Positions 45,421-56,545 of a DNA stretch of 64,000 nucleotides are shown piece by piece. Positions within the stretch are counted from its first letter, which is position 1; each line of letters opens with the position of its first letter. Both the position numbers and the translations under genes were made by a program. The notes under the pieces are model-generated. The model made no database searches. It was not told the DNA's origin and saw only the letters and a program-made list of their open reading frames with translations. The stretch comes from Piliocolobus tephrosceles (Eukaryota; Chordata; Mammalia; Primates; Cercopithecidae), in NCBI RefSeq assembly GCF_002776525.5, contig NC_045434.1:120023154-120087153 (forward strand), read 5' to 3'.

Positions 45421-48400
45421 AGTAATTTACATTTGTTGATTCTTAATTTAATACTTTTATAATGTGACAGAAAAGACAGCATCATAAAAGTTTAAGATTC
45501 TACAGTGTCTCCAGTTAATTCCATCCAAAAATAAAAAATTAAAATAGGAGGTTTATTGGCCAATAACAAAAGAATGGAGGCAGCAAAGCTGGCAATATAG
45601 GTTCAATCAACTTGGAGATATCGTCTTAAATTTATGGCCAATCTTCTGGAATATATTGAATGGATATATAGCTATAAGCTACCCTCTTTAAACTAAACAC
45701 TGATTTCTGCACTATATTCTCGCCCTTTTAACAACTTCTTCAGTGAAGCCTGCCCTGTGATTAGATCCTCCTCATCTGTCCCAAGAGAATAAAGCAAAAG
45801 TATTATTAAAACCTTAGCTTGTTTCAGTGTCATCTCTTAAATATATCTGTTCCTGACTCATAGGCAGGATTTTCCTTTTATCTATTTCTTACCCATATGA
45901 ATGAAGCTTTAAAGAAAATTTTACACTGATGCGTGCCTCCAACTTGCCTCAGGTAAAATGAATGAGACAACATCTACACAGCACTTTGAGCTCCCCAGAC
46001 AGGCACATCAGAAATGAGCAGTAGCCTTGCTCTTGTCAAAGATATCGACTGAGCCTGGCAAGACTCCAAACCATAGAATAACTTTCCTGACCCCTCATCT
46101 GTATCTCTCAACTAGGTACAGAAATTGAAAATAGGAACCAGTCATTTGGGGTAAAACATATGCCAAAATAGTTCTGCAGTGTGGGTAAGAAAAAGGGTGA
46201 GATGTGCAAAGGGGAAGCTCTCAGAAAGCAGAGTATAATTAAGTCAACTTTCAAATTCAAATGTACTTCTTCCTTTCCCACATGTTCTAAATCAGACCTC
46301 TTTCCCATAGGGCTGCAGATGGTGCCTCTAGGGCTGGCTGTCACTGATCTCTGAAGGGTAAAACTGAACTGAAACCTACAAGCCTCACACCTGTGGGGTC
46401 AGCTTCATTAACAACTTTGACCTTCACTCGTTTTCAAGAGCTGCCTCAACAAATATCGCTGCAAACAAGGTGCACCTTAACCCTTTGGTGATATATCACC
46501 GTCTCCTTGGCAATCTAATTTTAAGTCTCACTTCATGTTGATCCAGGACAGGTGTCTTAAGTCAGTCTGAAACTCTCTTTGTAAAACCTGAGGGAAGTTT
46601 AACTACTAATTTACCGCGTGGACTCAATTAACATCTTCTGTTTTTAAAAATCACTTACATTGCCACAAAATAATAGTTCTATCTTCTCAGACGTATTTCA
46701 TCACCTCGGTTTTCCAACTTTTGACCTGACTACAGTTAAAGCATGAAAAAGACATATTGGTAAGGCCAGCTAGTGGTCACATCACACATAAATTACCATT
46801 TTCTACTGTAGGAACTGTCTCCATCTGTAGGAAAAACCTGGAGAATCCTGTAAATAGCAGAAATATTATAACAAATCTTTAGTGAATGGAGGAAAGTGGT
46901 GGAATTAAAGGTAGAACTATCAGAAATTACTAAAAAAATAAAAAAGGACTTGTGAGGCTTGTCCACAATACTTATCCCCATTTTACACAATAAAAAACCT
47001 AGACACAAAAACGTTAACTTGCCCAACATATACAGCTAAATTATAAAGATTCCTATAAATACATTCTCAATATGTGAAGCACATTATACACTTTGTTGAA
47101 GCATTTAGTATTTAGTGATTATCATTCTAACAATTTAGGAGAACATACTTTAAGAAATAAGGAGCAAAATCATTCATTTTGAGCAAGGCCTTGGGTTGGC
47201 GGTGACTCCAGATAACAGCTTTACTATCTGAGAACAGCTCTTTGAATTGTAGAAATAGTCCTTAATCACAGGACAAACTTGGCTCCAGGGTGGAAAAGAT
47301 TGTTTGGTTTTAATTCCAAATATCTATTAAGTACCTACTATGAACTAGTCCCCAGTACTGTGCTGATAAGCCACAGACGTGCCCATCCCTTCTTTTTGCA
47401 AAATTCTGAAAATCTAATAAGGGTAGAGAAATAACCAACTTTTCTATTTTATTCTGCATTACAATTCAATGCAGAATAAAAAGATTTCCAAATAGAGCTA
47501 CAAGTGAGGAGCATTTGGAACTCCAAGGAAGGAGCATGATGACCCAGGAAAATGTCAAGAATTAGATGTTGAACACTAGCCTCTCAGCCACAACCACAGA
47601 CAGGAGCACTGTCTTCCAAAATAAAGAGTAAGGTATGATTACAGGACTAAACTGAACATAAAATTGGCCTCTAGATGGTCCTAGTGAGGTGAAAATGGCT
47701 AGAGGAAATTCATCAAGATTACCTGGAGAAAGTGGCCAGAGACACATTAAGGAGCAATAGGGTTTGGTGCCCAATAGTAAAGAAGAGCTTGCACATTGGA
47801 CAGCCAACAGGAAAGAAAAAAGGAGGGAAGACAAACAAAAAACAACATGGCCAAAGCTTTGTTTAAATAATTTAATCAGCAGCTTCAATTTGATCCAGAG
47901 ATAAATGGGGATGAAATGAAACAATGAGAAGGACCAGAATAGAAAACTTGAGTAATGTGATGATCTCATTAGCATCAGTTTTCTAAGTGTTTACTATGCA
48001 TAGGATGTTATGATCAGTGTGAAGTCTGCAAGGCAGATCTAAGGCAGCCTTTGCCTTCAAAGAACATTTAGTTTAGTCAGGGAGGCAGAAAAAATGCCAG
48101 AAGATGTCCATACAGATGCTAAATAGGAGTTATATCAAAATAAGTGCTTTGGGGTCAAGAGGCAAGGAAGACAGGAGCTATGGTAAACAGAGGATGGCAT
48201 AACTGAAGCTCAAGAGAGACAGGTAGGGATATGGAACACTCTGTAGTGCAAGTAAAGAAAGAGTAACTTGAGATTATGTTAAAGTACTATAAACACACTC
48301 AAACAAAGCATAACATTCTCTGGGACATAACGTATTCACCCACAAACGCTAAAAGCATTTGGGCCCCAGAGGCTTTACCAGGATGTGAAGTTGCCACCAG

Positions 48401-49044
48401 ATTTTCAACAAGTAAACAACAATTTGTTGAAGGTATGTTGTACATGCTAAGACAATCTTTTTGTCACTTATACTCACCAAACTTATAGTATTCTGACCAA
48501 AAATCAGGTTCCATTTTAGAAACTGGAGAAAGATGCATCTGGCATGAGTGACACGATTAATTAGAAACATCTCCTATGGCAAAATGATTATTTATAAAAC
48601 TGTGCATTTCATGTTGAATGAATCAGATTGCATTTATGCATTATAACTTTCAGAGAATGCCATATAGCTAGCATGTGGTGGGAGTGGTCATGTATTTAGA
48701 AAATGTGAAATCAATCTCTTTTGTTTAGAAAATAGCATAGAAAATTACTTTGCTCATTTAGAAACTGCTTTATGCAAATATGTGTTGTACTTATGTAGTA
48801 AATAATTCATTTAGCTTCCAATGCAATCAAGATTCAATCATCTCCCAAACATCCTACTTTTTGAAGTGCTAAATGTATTTCATGCTTTCTATTCAAAATG
48901 TAAATAAAATACCTATGAAAAGTTTCAAACCACTCTTTTTTAACAGACATTACAAAGTACTAAGAAATCATCTTAGTACTCTGCGCTTGGCAATCAATAA
49001 AATTGTTATGATAAAGATATCTGGATGGAGGTGGCAGTAAGCAT
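45421..49044. other. Mostly unique, A/T-rich DNA
   Basis: No gene seen in 3.6 kb; open frames up to 137 codons (47562-47975, minus) have no recognisable domain. A perfect 14-base palindrome GGTGATATATCACC lies at 46487-46500. 47310-47400 and 48000-48100 have weak old-LINE words. Confidence 0.45.
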
Positions 49045-49430
49045 TTACCATCGGTAGTAGAGAGAATCATGGGCCCCCAAAGATGTCCACATCCTAATCC
49101 CCTAAACTTTTGAATATATTGCCTGATATGGCAAAGGTGACTTTGCAGATACAATAAAGTTAAGGATCTCGAGATGGGAAGATGATCCTGTATTACACAA
49201 GTGGGCCAAATGTAATCATAAGGGTTCTTAGAGAGACAGGAGGATCAAAGTCAGATACGGAAATGTGACCATGGAAAACCAGGTCAGAATGAGGTGAAGG
49301 AGAGGCCATGAACTGAAGAATGCAGCCAGCCTCTAGAAGCTGGAAAAAGCAAGAAAACCTTCTCCCCTGAGGTATTCTAAGGGGACACAGCCCTGCCAAA
49401 CCATTTTAGATTTCTAGCAATGTCCAGAAA
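49045..49430 (+). mobile_element. MaLR-like LTR (MLT1-related by eye)
   Basis: 'GGGCCCCCAAAGATGTCCAC', 'TCCTAATCCCC', 'GCAAAGGTGACTTTGCAGAT', 'TTAAGGATCTCGAGATGGG', 'AGCCTCTAGAAGCTGGAAAA' follow a common old mammalian LTR type. The last third is degraded. Confidence 0.55.
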
Positions 49431-49677
49431 ACATTCTGTAAAAGACCAGACAGTGAATATTTTGGTTTTCTGGGTCATACAGTCCCTGTTGCTCCTAAAT
49501 TCTGCTGCTATAGTGCCAAAGAAGTCATAGAAAAATGAATGGGCTGACAAGTTGTGTTCCAGTAAAACTATATTTTTGAAAAGAGTGGTGGGTCATCTTT
49601 GGCTTACAGTCTGACCCCTGAACTAAGGTATTGAAATCGACCGGTAGTAACAGACAAGGTTAAAAACTCCTCCATTA
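49431..49677. other. Non-repetitive spacer
   Basis: Nothing recognised. Confidence 0.45.
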
Positions 49678-50610
49678 GAAAAAGGAACGCTTATACGCTG
49701 TTGGTGGGAGTGTAAATTAGTTCAGCCATTGTGGAAGACAGTGTAGTGATTCCTCAAAGACCTAAAGGCAGAACTACCATTAGATCCAGCAATCCCCTTA
49801 CTGGGTATATATCCAAAGGAATATAAATTGTTCTATTATAAAGACACATGCAGCTGGGTGCAGTGTCTCACACCTGTAATCCTAGGGCTTTGGAAGGCCA
49901 AAGTGGGCAGATGACTTTAGGTCAGGAGTTCAAGACCAGCCTGGCCAACATGGTGAAACCCAGTCTTTACTAAAAATACAAAAATTAACCACATGCCTAT
50001 CATCCCAGCTACTTGGGAGGCTGAGGCACAAGAATCATTTGAATCTGGGAGGCAGTGCCTGCAGTGAGTCGAGATCATGTCACTGCACTCCAGCCTCAGT
50101 AATAGAGCGAAATTCTGTCTCAAAGAAAAGACACACACACACGTTATGTTCATTGCAGCACTATTCACAATAGTAAAGACATGGAATCAGCCTAAATGCC
50201 TATTGATGATAGATTGGATAAAGAAAATGCAGTACATATACATTATGGAATAATAAGCAGGCATAAAAAATAATGAGATCATGTCCTTTGTAGGAATAGG
50301 GGTGGAGCTGGGAGCCATTATCCTTAGCAAACTAATGCAGGAACAGAAAACCAAATACCTCATGTTCTCAGTTATAAGTGGGAGCTAAATCATTATAACA
50401 CATGGACACATAGAGGGGAACAAGAGACACTGGGGCCCTGTTGAAGGGTGTAGGGTGGGAGGAGGGAGAGGATCAGGAAAAATAACCAATGGGTACTAGA
50501 CTTAATATCTGGGTGATTAAATAATCCGTACAAGAAACCCCCATGGCACAAGTTCACCTATGGAACAAACCTGAACATGTACCTCGTAATTTAAAATAAA
50601 AGTTAAAAAA
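49678..50610 (+). mobile_element. 5'-truncated L1P, split by AluS
   Basis: Starts in ORF2 C-terminal sequence ('GCTGTTGGTGGGAGTGTAAA') and runs to 'AACATGTACCTCGTAATTTAAAATAA'-like 3' end (trimmed). The Alu at 49853-50130 splits it. Confidence 0.92.
49853..50130 (+). mobile_element. AluS nested in L1
   Basis: Dimer from 'GCTGGGTGCAGTGTCTCAC' to AAAGAAAAG. An AAAGACACA-type direct repeat flanks it. Confidence 0.92.
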
Positions 50611-51935
50611 CAAGAGTTTGATGTATGGGAAGTATTGGAGTTCATGGATGGAGCCTTTGCCTAAGCAAAAAATGAACCATGGGGACTTGACATCAATATA
50701 TCAGAAAAGTTGAACAGATCATTATGAGAGATCTGCTATATAAAATTAAAGATGCATTTATTGCCAGGCCTAGCCAAGGATTAGAAGGAATCTGAATTTG
50801 TTCCAGAATTGTATCTGTTAAAATGCATTTCTCCCAGGGACTTTTATTCCCCATGCTCCTTCCCACTCCAGATCATCTCAGATTTACTCTGACAAGAACA
50901 TTTTAAGTCCCAATAATTCTTTACTCTTAGTGTTGCTATGACAAAGCTTAATTTCAGCTCACAGATTGGGCTCATAGCCAACACAGAGAGAAGGTTGACA
51001 TACACTGCATGTCTTCCTTTGTTCTTTGTATATAATTTAGTTTCAGCATTTTTCACTCTAGAGCACATGAAATGTTTGAACTCCAATTATCTCCACAGAA
51101 ATGAAGGCTTCTCCTTCCCTTATTTTATAGTTCAGTGGGGACAACATATCCAGTGTGATGGCAAAAGATTTTTTTAAATAGGGGGGAAAGCTCTCTGCAA
51201 TAAATGAGTTATTGATAAATAATTCCTTCCGATATTTTTTGTTGCTGCTCTACTCAAAATAAATCACATGAAGGGTTCAGAAAAACAATGCAAAGATTCT
51301 CATTTTAATTTCAGTCACTCTTCTAAAGCCCTGAGGTCATTGTAGAGTCCAAAATTGGGTGGAATAGTGACTCATCTTGCTCTCTACCACTACTCTGTTT
51401 CCAGGCATTTCTCTGTCACTGTCCATCAACCCTGCTGAGCAAATCAATCATTCAGTGAGAAGGTAGTATCATTTATAATACATTTTCTGGGAGGCGTATT
51501 TATCTCATCTCCAGACAATGATAACTTTTCCACTGGCTTCTCTATTATGACCTCATGTGCCTTCTTAGCGTTTCGGTTCCTTAATATGGTATCAAACAGG
51601 GAGATGAATGAAAGGACATGGAAGAGCTCTGTGAAATAGATGCACTTAAGGGACGGAGACACTTGCAAATGCACAGGAGAAGAGAAATCTCCTTAAGTTC
51701 TAGCACATTAGAATGATGTCAGAGAAACTGCAAACTTTTAACACTGAATTGAGCAGGATTTGAGATTGTACCTATATCACAAAGACATGTTGAAAGGGTA
51801 ACAGTGCCCAAGCAGTCAGTTTAGATTAAAACACAACTGCAATGACAGACATTCAACATAGAAGTCAATAGACTTGGACCGATTGAAGTGACAAGTGCAT
51901 ACAGACTGAATCTTAAATCTTTTCTACCCATACAA

Positions 51936-51939
<4 letters not shown>
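50611..51939. other. Non-repetitive spacer
   Basis: Nothing recognised; open frames at chance level. Confidence 0.5.

Positions 51940-51983
<44 letters not shown>
51940..51983 (+). repeat. (TA)n running into the gap
   Basis: About 22 TA units up to the first N. Confidence 0.97.
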
Positions 51984-52383
51984 NNNNNNNNNNNNNNNNN
52001 NNNNNNNNNNNNNNNNNNNNNNNNNNNNNNNNNNNNNNNNNNNNNNNNNNNNNNNNNNNNNNNNNNNNNNNNNNNNNNNNNNNNNNNNNNNNNNNNNNNN
52101 NNNNNNNNNNNNNNNNNNNNNNNNNNNNNNNNNNNNNNNNNNNNNNNNNNNNNNNNNNNNNNNNNNNNNNNNNNNNNNNNNNNNNNNNNNNNNNNNNNNN
52201 NNNNNNNNNNNNNNNNNNNNNNNNNNNNNNNNNNNNNNNNNNNNNNNNNNNNNNNNNNNNNNNNNNNNNNNNNNNNNNNNNNNNNNNNNNNNNNNNNNNN
52301 NNNNNNNNNNNNNNNNNNNNNNNNNNNNNNNNNNNNNNNNNNNNNNNNNNNNNNNNNNNNNNNNNNNNNNNNNNNNNNNNNNN
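51984..52383. other. Assembly gap, 400 N
   Basis: Exactly 400 N. Both sides are TA/TG dinucleotide repeat, so the missing bases are probably more of it; the true length is unknown. Translations crossing it are meaningless. Confidence 0.99.
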
Positions 52384-52440
52384 TACATATATGTACGTGT
52401 GTGTGTGTGAGATATATAGATATATATATATATAGATCTA
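52384..52440 (+). repeat. TA/TG microsatellite right of the gap
   Basis: TACATATATGTACGTGTGTGTG, then GATATA runs (trimmed). A shorter (TA)n lies at 52567-52582. Confidence 0.93.
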
Positions 52441-52444
52441 TAGA

Positions 52445-52550
52445 CTTTCCTTAGATTGCAGGGAGTCAAGGGTGATGTGTTTGGATGCACATTTTAGTTT
52501 TCTCCCACACAGAACCTAATTCATTAATGCTTTGATTCAATCAGCATTGA
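52445..52550 (-). repeat. Inverted repeat, left arm
   Basis: Reverse complement of 53991-54088: seven mismatches plus a 1-bp and a 9-bp indel over about 97 aligned positions, counted by eye. Not a family I recognise. Confidence 0.92.
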
Positions 52551-53161
52551 CAAGTGATGAGTGACAGATATATATATATATTTACACAAATATATATAAG
52601 GATTAAAATCCTACACCTTGTTTTATAATGGTGTACAGGGATTATCCCAAACTATTAAAAGTAGCTAGGGGTGACTTTTATCACTATATATTTCTATATT
52701 TCTACAAGTTCTTTAGCGAGTAATATAACTTTCAGATTAAAATATTGACATTAATAAAAATCCTCCTCTTCATTTTTTTTTTTTTTCTTAAAAATAAGGT
52801 AAGATCTCAGGAATGCCTGAAGTATTCTGCTGAGGAAAGACCATAAACAGAAAAAACAACTGCAAACAGTTGTCTTGTACTTAAGTAGGGAAAAAAGGGG
52901 AAACTCCCAAGCCTTGATCCTGTGCCCAGAGTAAGTGCAGATGGAGCACAGTAAACAGAGGGGATCTTCTGGCCAACCTGAGAAGGGGCAGAGAGGAGTG
53001 GAAGCCCAGACACAGCGGGAAGAGGCAGAGGATGTCTTCAGGCTGGACACGCCTGCTCAGACTCTGCTCTCCCTCCCCACCCTCTAAGCCAGGAGTCCTC
53101 CCTCCCATCCAGCATCCTTGGATTCTCTCCTAACTCACCATCTTAAAAGTCTTATGAACTT
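52551..53161. other. Non-repetitive spacer between inverted arms
   Basis: Nothing recognised; the minus-strand frame at 52751-53050 (99 codons) has no domain. Confidence 0.45.
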
Positions 53162-53437
53162 GGCTGGGTGTGGTGGCTCACACCTGTAATCCCAGCACTT
53201 TGGGAGGCTGAGGCGAGGGGATCATGAGGTCAAGAGATCAAGACCATCCTGGCCAATATGGTGAAACCCCATCTACTAAAAATACAAAAATTAGCTGGTG
53301 TAGTAGCACATACTTGTAGTCCCAGTTACTCGGGAGGCTGAGGCAAGAGAATCTTTTAAACCTGGGAGGCGGAGCTTGCAGTGAGCGGAGATTGTGCCAC
53401 TGCACTCCAAGCTGGGGGACAGAGAGAGACTCTGTCT

Positions 53438-53464
<27 letters not shown>
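53162..53464 (+). mobile_element. AluS/Y with 17-bp target-site duplication
   Basis: Full dimer, long pure A tail. Direct repeats AAAAGTCTTATGAACTT (53145-53161) and AAAAGTCCTATGAACTT (53465-53481) differ at one base. It contains 'CAGTGAGCGGAGATTGTGCC', not the monkey AluY variant. Confidence 0.95.
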
Positions 53465-53472
<8 letters not shown>

Positions 53473-53684
53473 TATGAACTTATTCAGACTGAGATGTGAC
53501 TGCTATGGGTTAACCCCATCCAATGTGATGTAGCAAGAGGATTGTTACAATTGTTACAAAGACCATTGTGAAGAACCTTGCAAAAAGAAGAAAGGAAAAA
53601 TTTGGAGAAGAAAGTATTTAGGGTGACACAGGGAGCCCTCTGGGACTGCTCTCTCCCTCCTATATAGACACAACTCTGTTAAAA
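53465..53684. other. Non-repetitive spacer
   Basis: Nothing recognised. Confidence 0.45.
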
Positions 53685-53885
53685 TAATGTAGGTGGTGCT
53701 TCAGAGTTCAAGTCCTGGAGCCAAATGGCCACAGTTCATATGCCTGGTTCTGCCTCTTGCTAGCAGTGTAAACTTGGATAAGTCCTTGAGTTCATTTGTC
53801 CCAGAGTGAATCCATACAAAATACTTTGAATAGTGCCTACCACACAGGACAGAGACAATAAATGTCATCAATTATTATTATCACA
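53685..53885 (+). mobile_element. MIR
   Basis: 'GGTGGTGCTTCAGAGTTCAAG', 'GCCTGGTTCTGCCTCTTGC', 'GTGTAAACTTGGATAAGTCC', 'GACAATAAATGTCATCAATTATTATTATC' (trimmed) follow the MIR consensus end to end. Confidence 0.85.
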
Positions 53886-53990
53886 ACATATACTGAGTGC
53901 ACAGTTTCTATCTCCCAAGAGAAATGAGAATCCTTGAGAGTAGGACCCATGTCTGGTCATCTTCGAGCCCAGTTCACACAAGGCAATCCA
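53886..53990 (+). mobile_element. L2 3' end fragment
   Basis: 'GAGAGTAGGACCCATGTCTGG' and 'GGCAATCCATAAATGCTGATTGAA' match the L2 end, running into the inverted repeat arm. Confidence 0.6.
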
Positions 53991-54088
53991 TAAATGCTGA
54001 TTGAATCCAGGCGTTAATGAAGTTAGGTTCTGTGTGGGAGAAACCTAAAATGTGCATCCAAACACATCTCCCTACAACCTAAGGAAAG
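53991..54088 (+). repeat. Inverted repeat, right arm
   Basis: Partner of 52445-52550. Its core GGTTCTGTGTGGGAGAAA and AAAATGTGCATCCAAACACA are unmatched by any element I know. The first ~15 bases could still belong to the L2 end. Confidence 0.92.
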
Positions 54089-54350
54089 CCCAGTGCCACT
54101 CCCTCCAGAAAGTCTTCTCTGATGGGGTCCTAGCCAAAGCTATGGACCCTGATGGGAACCCCATCTGCACCCTGCACTTCTCCCTTATCACCATTTGTTG
54201 AAAACCCTTCTTCGATTCTTTTTAATCACAAGAAAAAGCTTCTTGAGAGCAGCAACCATGTCATTTATCATGAAATGTAGTCACCACTTTTCCCTAGTTC
54301 CTTGCACAATATTACTACATAGTAGATGTTCAATAATTATGTTTAAGTAA
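54089..54350 (+). mobile_element. L2 3' end fragment
   Basis: 'CACTCCCTCCAGAAAGTCTTC', 'TTGAGAGCAGCAACCATGTC', 'ACATAGTAGATGTTCAATAA' in L2 order. Confidence 0.7.
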
Positions 54351-54368
54351 ATAAAAATAATAATATTA

Positions 54369-54525
54369 CAGTAAGTCCTCACTTAATGCCCTACACAGGT
54401 CCTTAAATAACTTTCTTTTGTTCAATGTTGTTTCATTAAAACTGATGAGAAAAATGGCTTTGTAATACATTATTTCACTTAAAGTAATGGTTTCCAAGAA
54501 CCTGACATTAAGGGAGAACTTACTG
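54369..54525 (+). mobile_element. Tigger-type MITE (MER44/Tigger7-like)
   Basis: 157 bases with terminal inverted repeats CAGTAAGTCCTCACTTAATG and its near complement CATTAAGGGAGAACTTACTG. Preceded by TA. Non-autonomous TcMar-Tigger element; the exact family is by memory. Confidence 0.75.
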
Positions 54526-54539
54526 TGCTATTATTCTGT

Positions 54540-54800
54540 AGAGTCTTATATTGTACAAAATACTCATCTAATTCTCATAGCTAGTGGTACTTTTATTAAC
54601 CCCATTTTACATGCCACAAAAATCAAGGTTCACCTGAATGCACTGCTGCTCTCCACCTGGGTGATGGGAGTAAAACCCTGTCACAAAAAGAAAAAGAAAA
54701 AAAAAAAAAAAAAAGTCAAGGTTCAGAAAGAGAAATTATTCTGTGATCATATACACATAGGATGTAAACCCAGGTCTGTCTGGCTCAGAATTTACTCTGT
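54540..54800 (-). mobile_element. MIR, antisense, split by an Alu stub
   Basis: 'TTATTAACCCCATTTTACATG' on the left and 'GTAAACCCAGGTCTGTCTGGC' on the right are antisense MIR, in register across the insert at 54633-54710. Confidence 0.75.
54633..54710 (+). mobile_element. Very short 5'-truncated Alu
   Basis: About 50 bases of Alu 3' end ('CACTGCTGCTCTCCACCTGGG') with an A tail of about 18. Direct repeats ATCAAGGTTCA (54622-54632) and GTCAAGGTTCA (near 54714) flank it. Confidence 0.75.
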
Positions 54801-55560
54801 TACATGAAGTCCTCTCTGAAGAGCTAGATCCAGGCTTACACACAGAAAACTAAAGGGAAAAGTAAGTGTTCATATACAAATTCCTTTCAAGCTCCATTAT
54901 TCATATTTCCCCAATCTAACTTTGCACTTTAATTAAATACTGAATTTGATGGATAGGTTCTGTGTAAGTCTTATTGCTAAGGAACTCTGAAGAAAGAAAA
55001 CAGGTCAGCATATTTTAACAGTTCTGTTTTGAGCAACGTTGGCGACAAAGAAAAAAATCAATAGAGAAAATTGTGCATTAGGAAAGAAACATCAGGCTAA
55101 TGGTAAATCAGAATGTTTTGAGCAAAAACCAGACAAAACTGGATTCTACTTATGCCTCTCCACCATTTAATGCTTCAAAATCCTTGAATTTTTTCAAAGG
55201 GAAATAATATGCATTGGTTTGAGTAAGAGCGAGAACGGATGTAAACCATGTCTTGCAAATTTGAGTTTGTACCCAAGAACTTCAGTTCCCACATCCTTAC
55301 CTGCAGTCGTTGTGATTTGTGCTATGAGAGTGCACATATGTCCAACAAGAGGGAAATAGCTCTCAGCTTGCAAAAACAAGCTTCTAGAGGGAGGTTCCAG
55401 AGAACTGAAATGATGAGGCTGGCACCTGAGAAAGGCTACAATCATCAGAGACTTTTTGAAGTGTTCCAGGAAATTTTGAAGTGTTCCAGCAATTTGATGG
55501 GTCTCTAAACTAGGGGGCAGAATGCTGATTTCACTTCCATGCTTTACAATGACACTCTAT
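54801..55560. other. Non-repetitive spacer
   Basis: Nothing recognised apart from a 20-bp tandem repeat at 55454-55493 (TTTTGAAGTGTTCCAG core twice). Confidence 0.5.
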
Positions 55561-55690
55561 AATGTGATGTGGTGTGTGTGAATGATTGCATGTGTGATTT
55601 TGTGTGTGATATGGTGTGCGTGTGTATGTGATTGCATGCATATAATGTGGTATATGTGCGATTAAGGCTTGTGATTATGTGTATGTAAAT
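55561..55690 (+). repeat. Degenerate TG-rich low-complexity tract
   Basis: Imperfect GTGTGT, GATGTG and GTATGTG words over 130 bases. Confidence 0.85.
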
Positions 55691-55874
55691 ATATTGAGAA
55701 TCTATGTCAGAGACCGAAAGCAATGACCCCTGTGCTCAGGTAGGGGAATAGACTACAGCAAAAGATTCAACAACACCCAGCAGTGTACTGATGAGTGCGA
55801 GCAAAGCAGGAGTCCCAAAGCCAAACGATACAACCTCTTACTGCAGAAAACACAACTAGGTTTGATTTAAAAGA
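55691..55874. other. Non-repetitive spacer
   Basis: Nothing recognised. Confidence 0.4.
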
Positions 55875-56545
55875 AAAAAAACTTACATAATTTATAGCAA
55901 AATGAGATATTGGTCTTTGTCTATCAGTTTGGCGAAAGTTAAAAAAAGTTGATAATAGCCAGTGTGGGCAAGATGTGGGAGACTTGACATTTGTGTACAT
56001 ATCTGGCGGGAGTGTATTTAGTACACTGCTGGAGGGCCAATGGCAATATGTTCTATGTAAATTATACTTACTCTTTGGTCCAGCAACTCCATGTTGTTGG
56101 AATTTATCATAGCAAATGAAAGGATAAGTGTGGAAAGATGTAAGTGAAAAGACACTCCTTGCAGCACCATGTGTAACAGGAGCAATATCATCAACATAGT
56201 ATTTCTTTATTTGTCGAATAAATAATAATACTTGTATTTGAAGGATGAGCTGTAGTGCTGTAGGTAATGATCCAGAAAGATGTCCAATATATACACAGCG
56301 TTAAGGCAAAAGATAACCTTGCCATGTGTTTTTGTCTCAAAAAAATAAAATTGTGTTAACATTTATAGAACATATTTGGAATGATTAATAATAAAATATT
56401 AACAGTGGATTATGATTGAAGGGGATGACACTGGGAATAGGGAAAGAATTTTACTTTCTATTTTATACATAATTATTTTTTCCAAAAAAAAGTATATATT
56501 ATGTCTATACTTGTGAGGAAATAACAGTAAGGATGTTTCTATTTA
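55875..56545 (+). mobile_element. Ancient L1M 3' part
   Basis: 'AATGAGATATTGGTCTTTGTC', 'GATAATAGCCAGTGTGGGCAAG', 'TACACTGCTGGAGGGCC', 'GGTCCAGCAACTCCATG', 'GTTAAGGCAAAAGATAACC' follow the C-terminal ORF2 to 3' UTR of old L1 (trimmed). Non-coding. Confidence 0.7.

Noticed and set aside
46487..46500. Palindrome GGTGATATATCACC as an operator
   Set aside because: Single short palindrome, expected by chance in 64 kb; no context.
51888..52490. Two 188-residue frames on both strands
   Set aside because: Mostly unknown residues from the N gap plus dinucleotide repeat; artefact.
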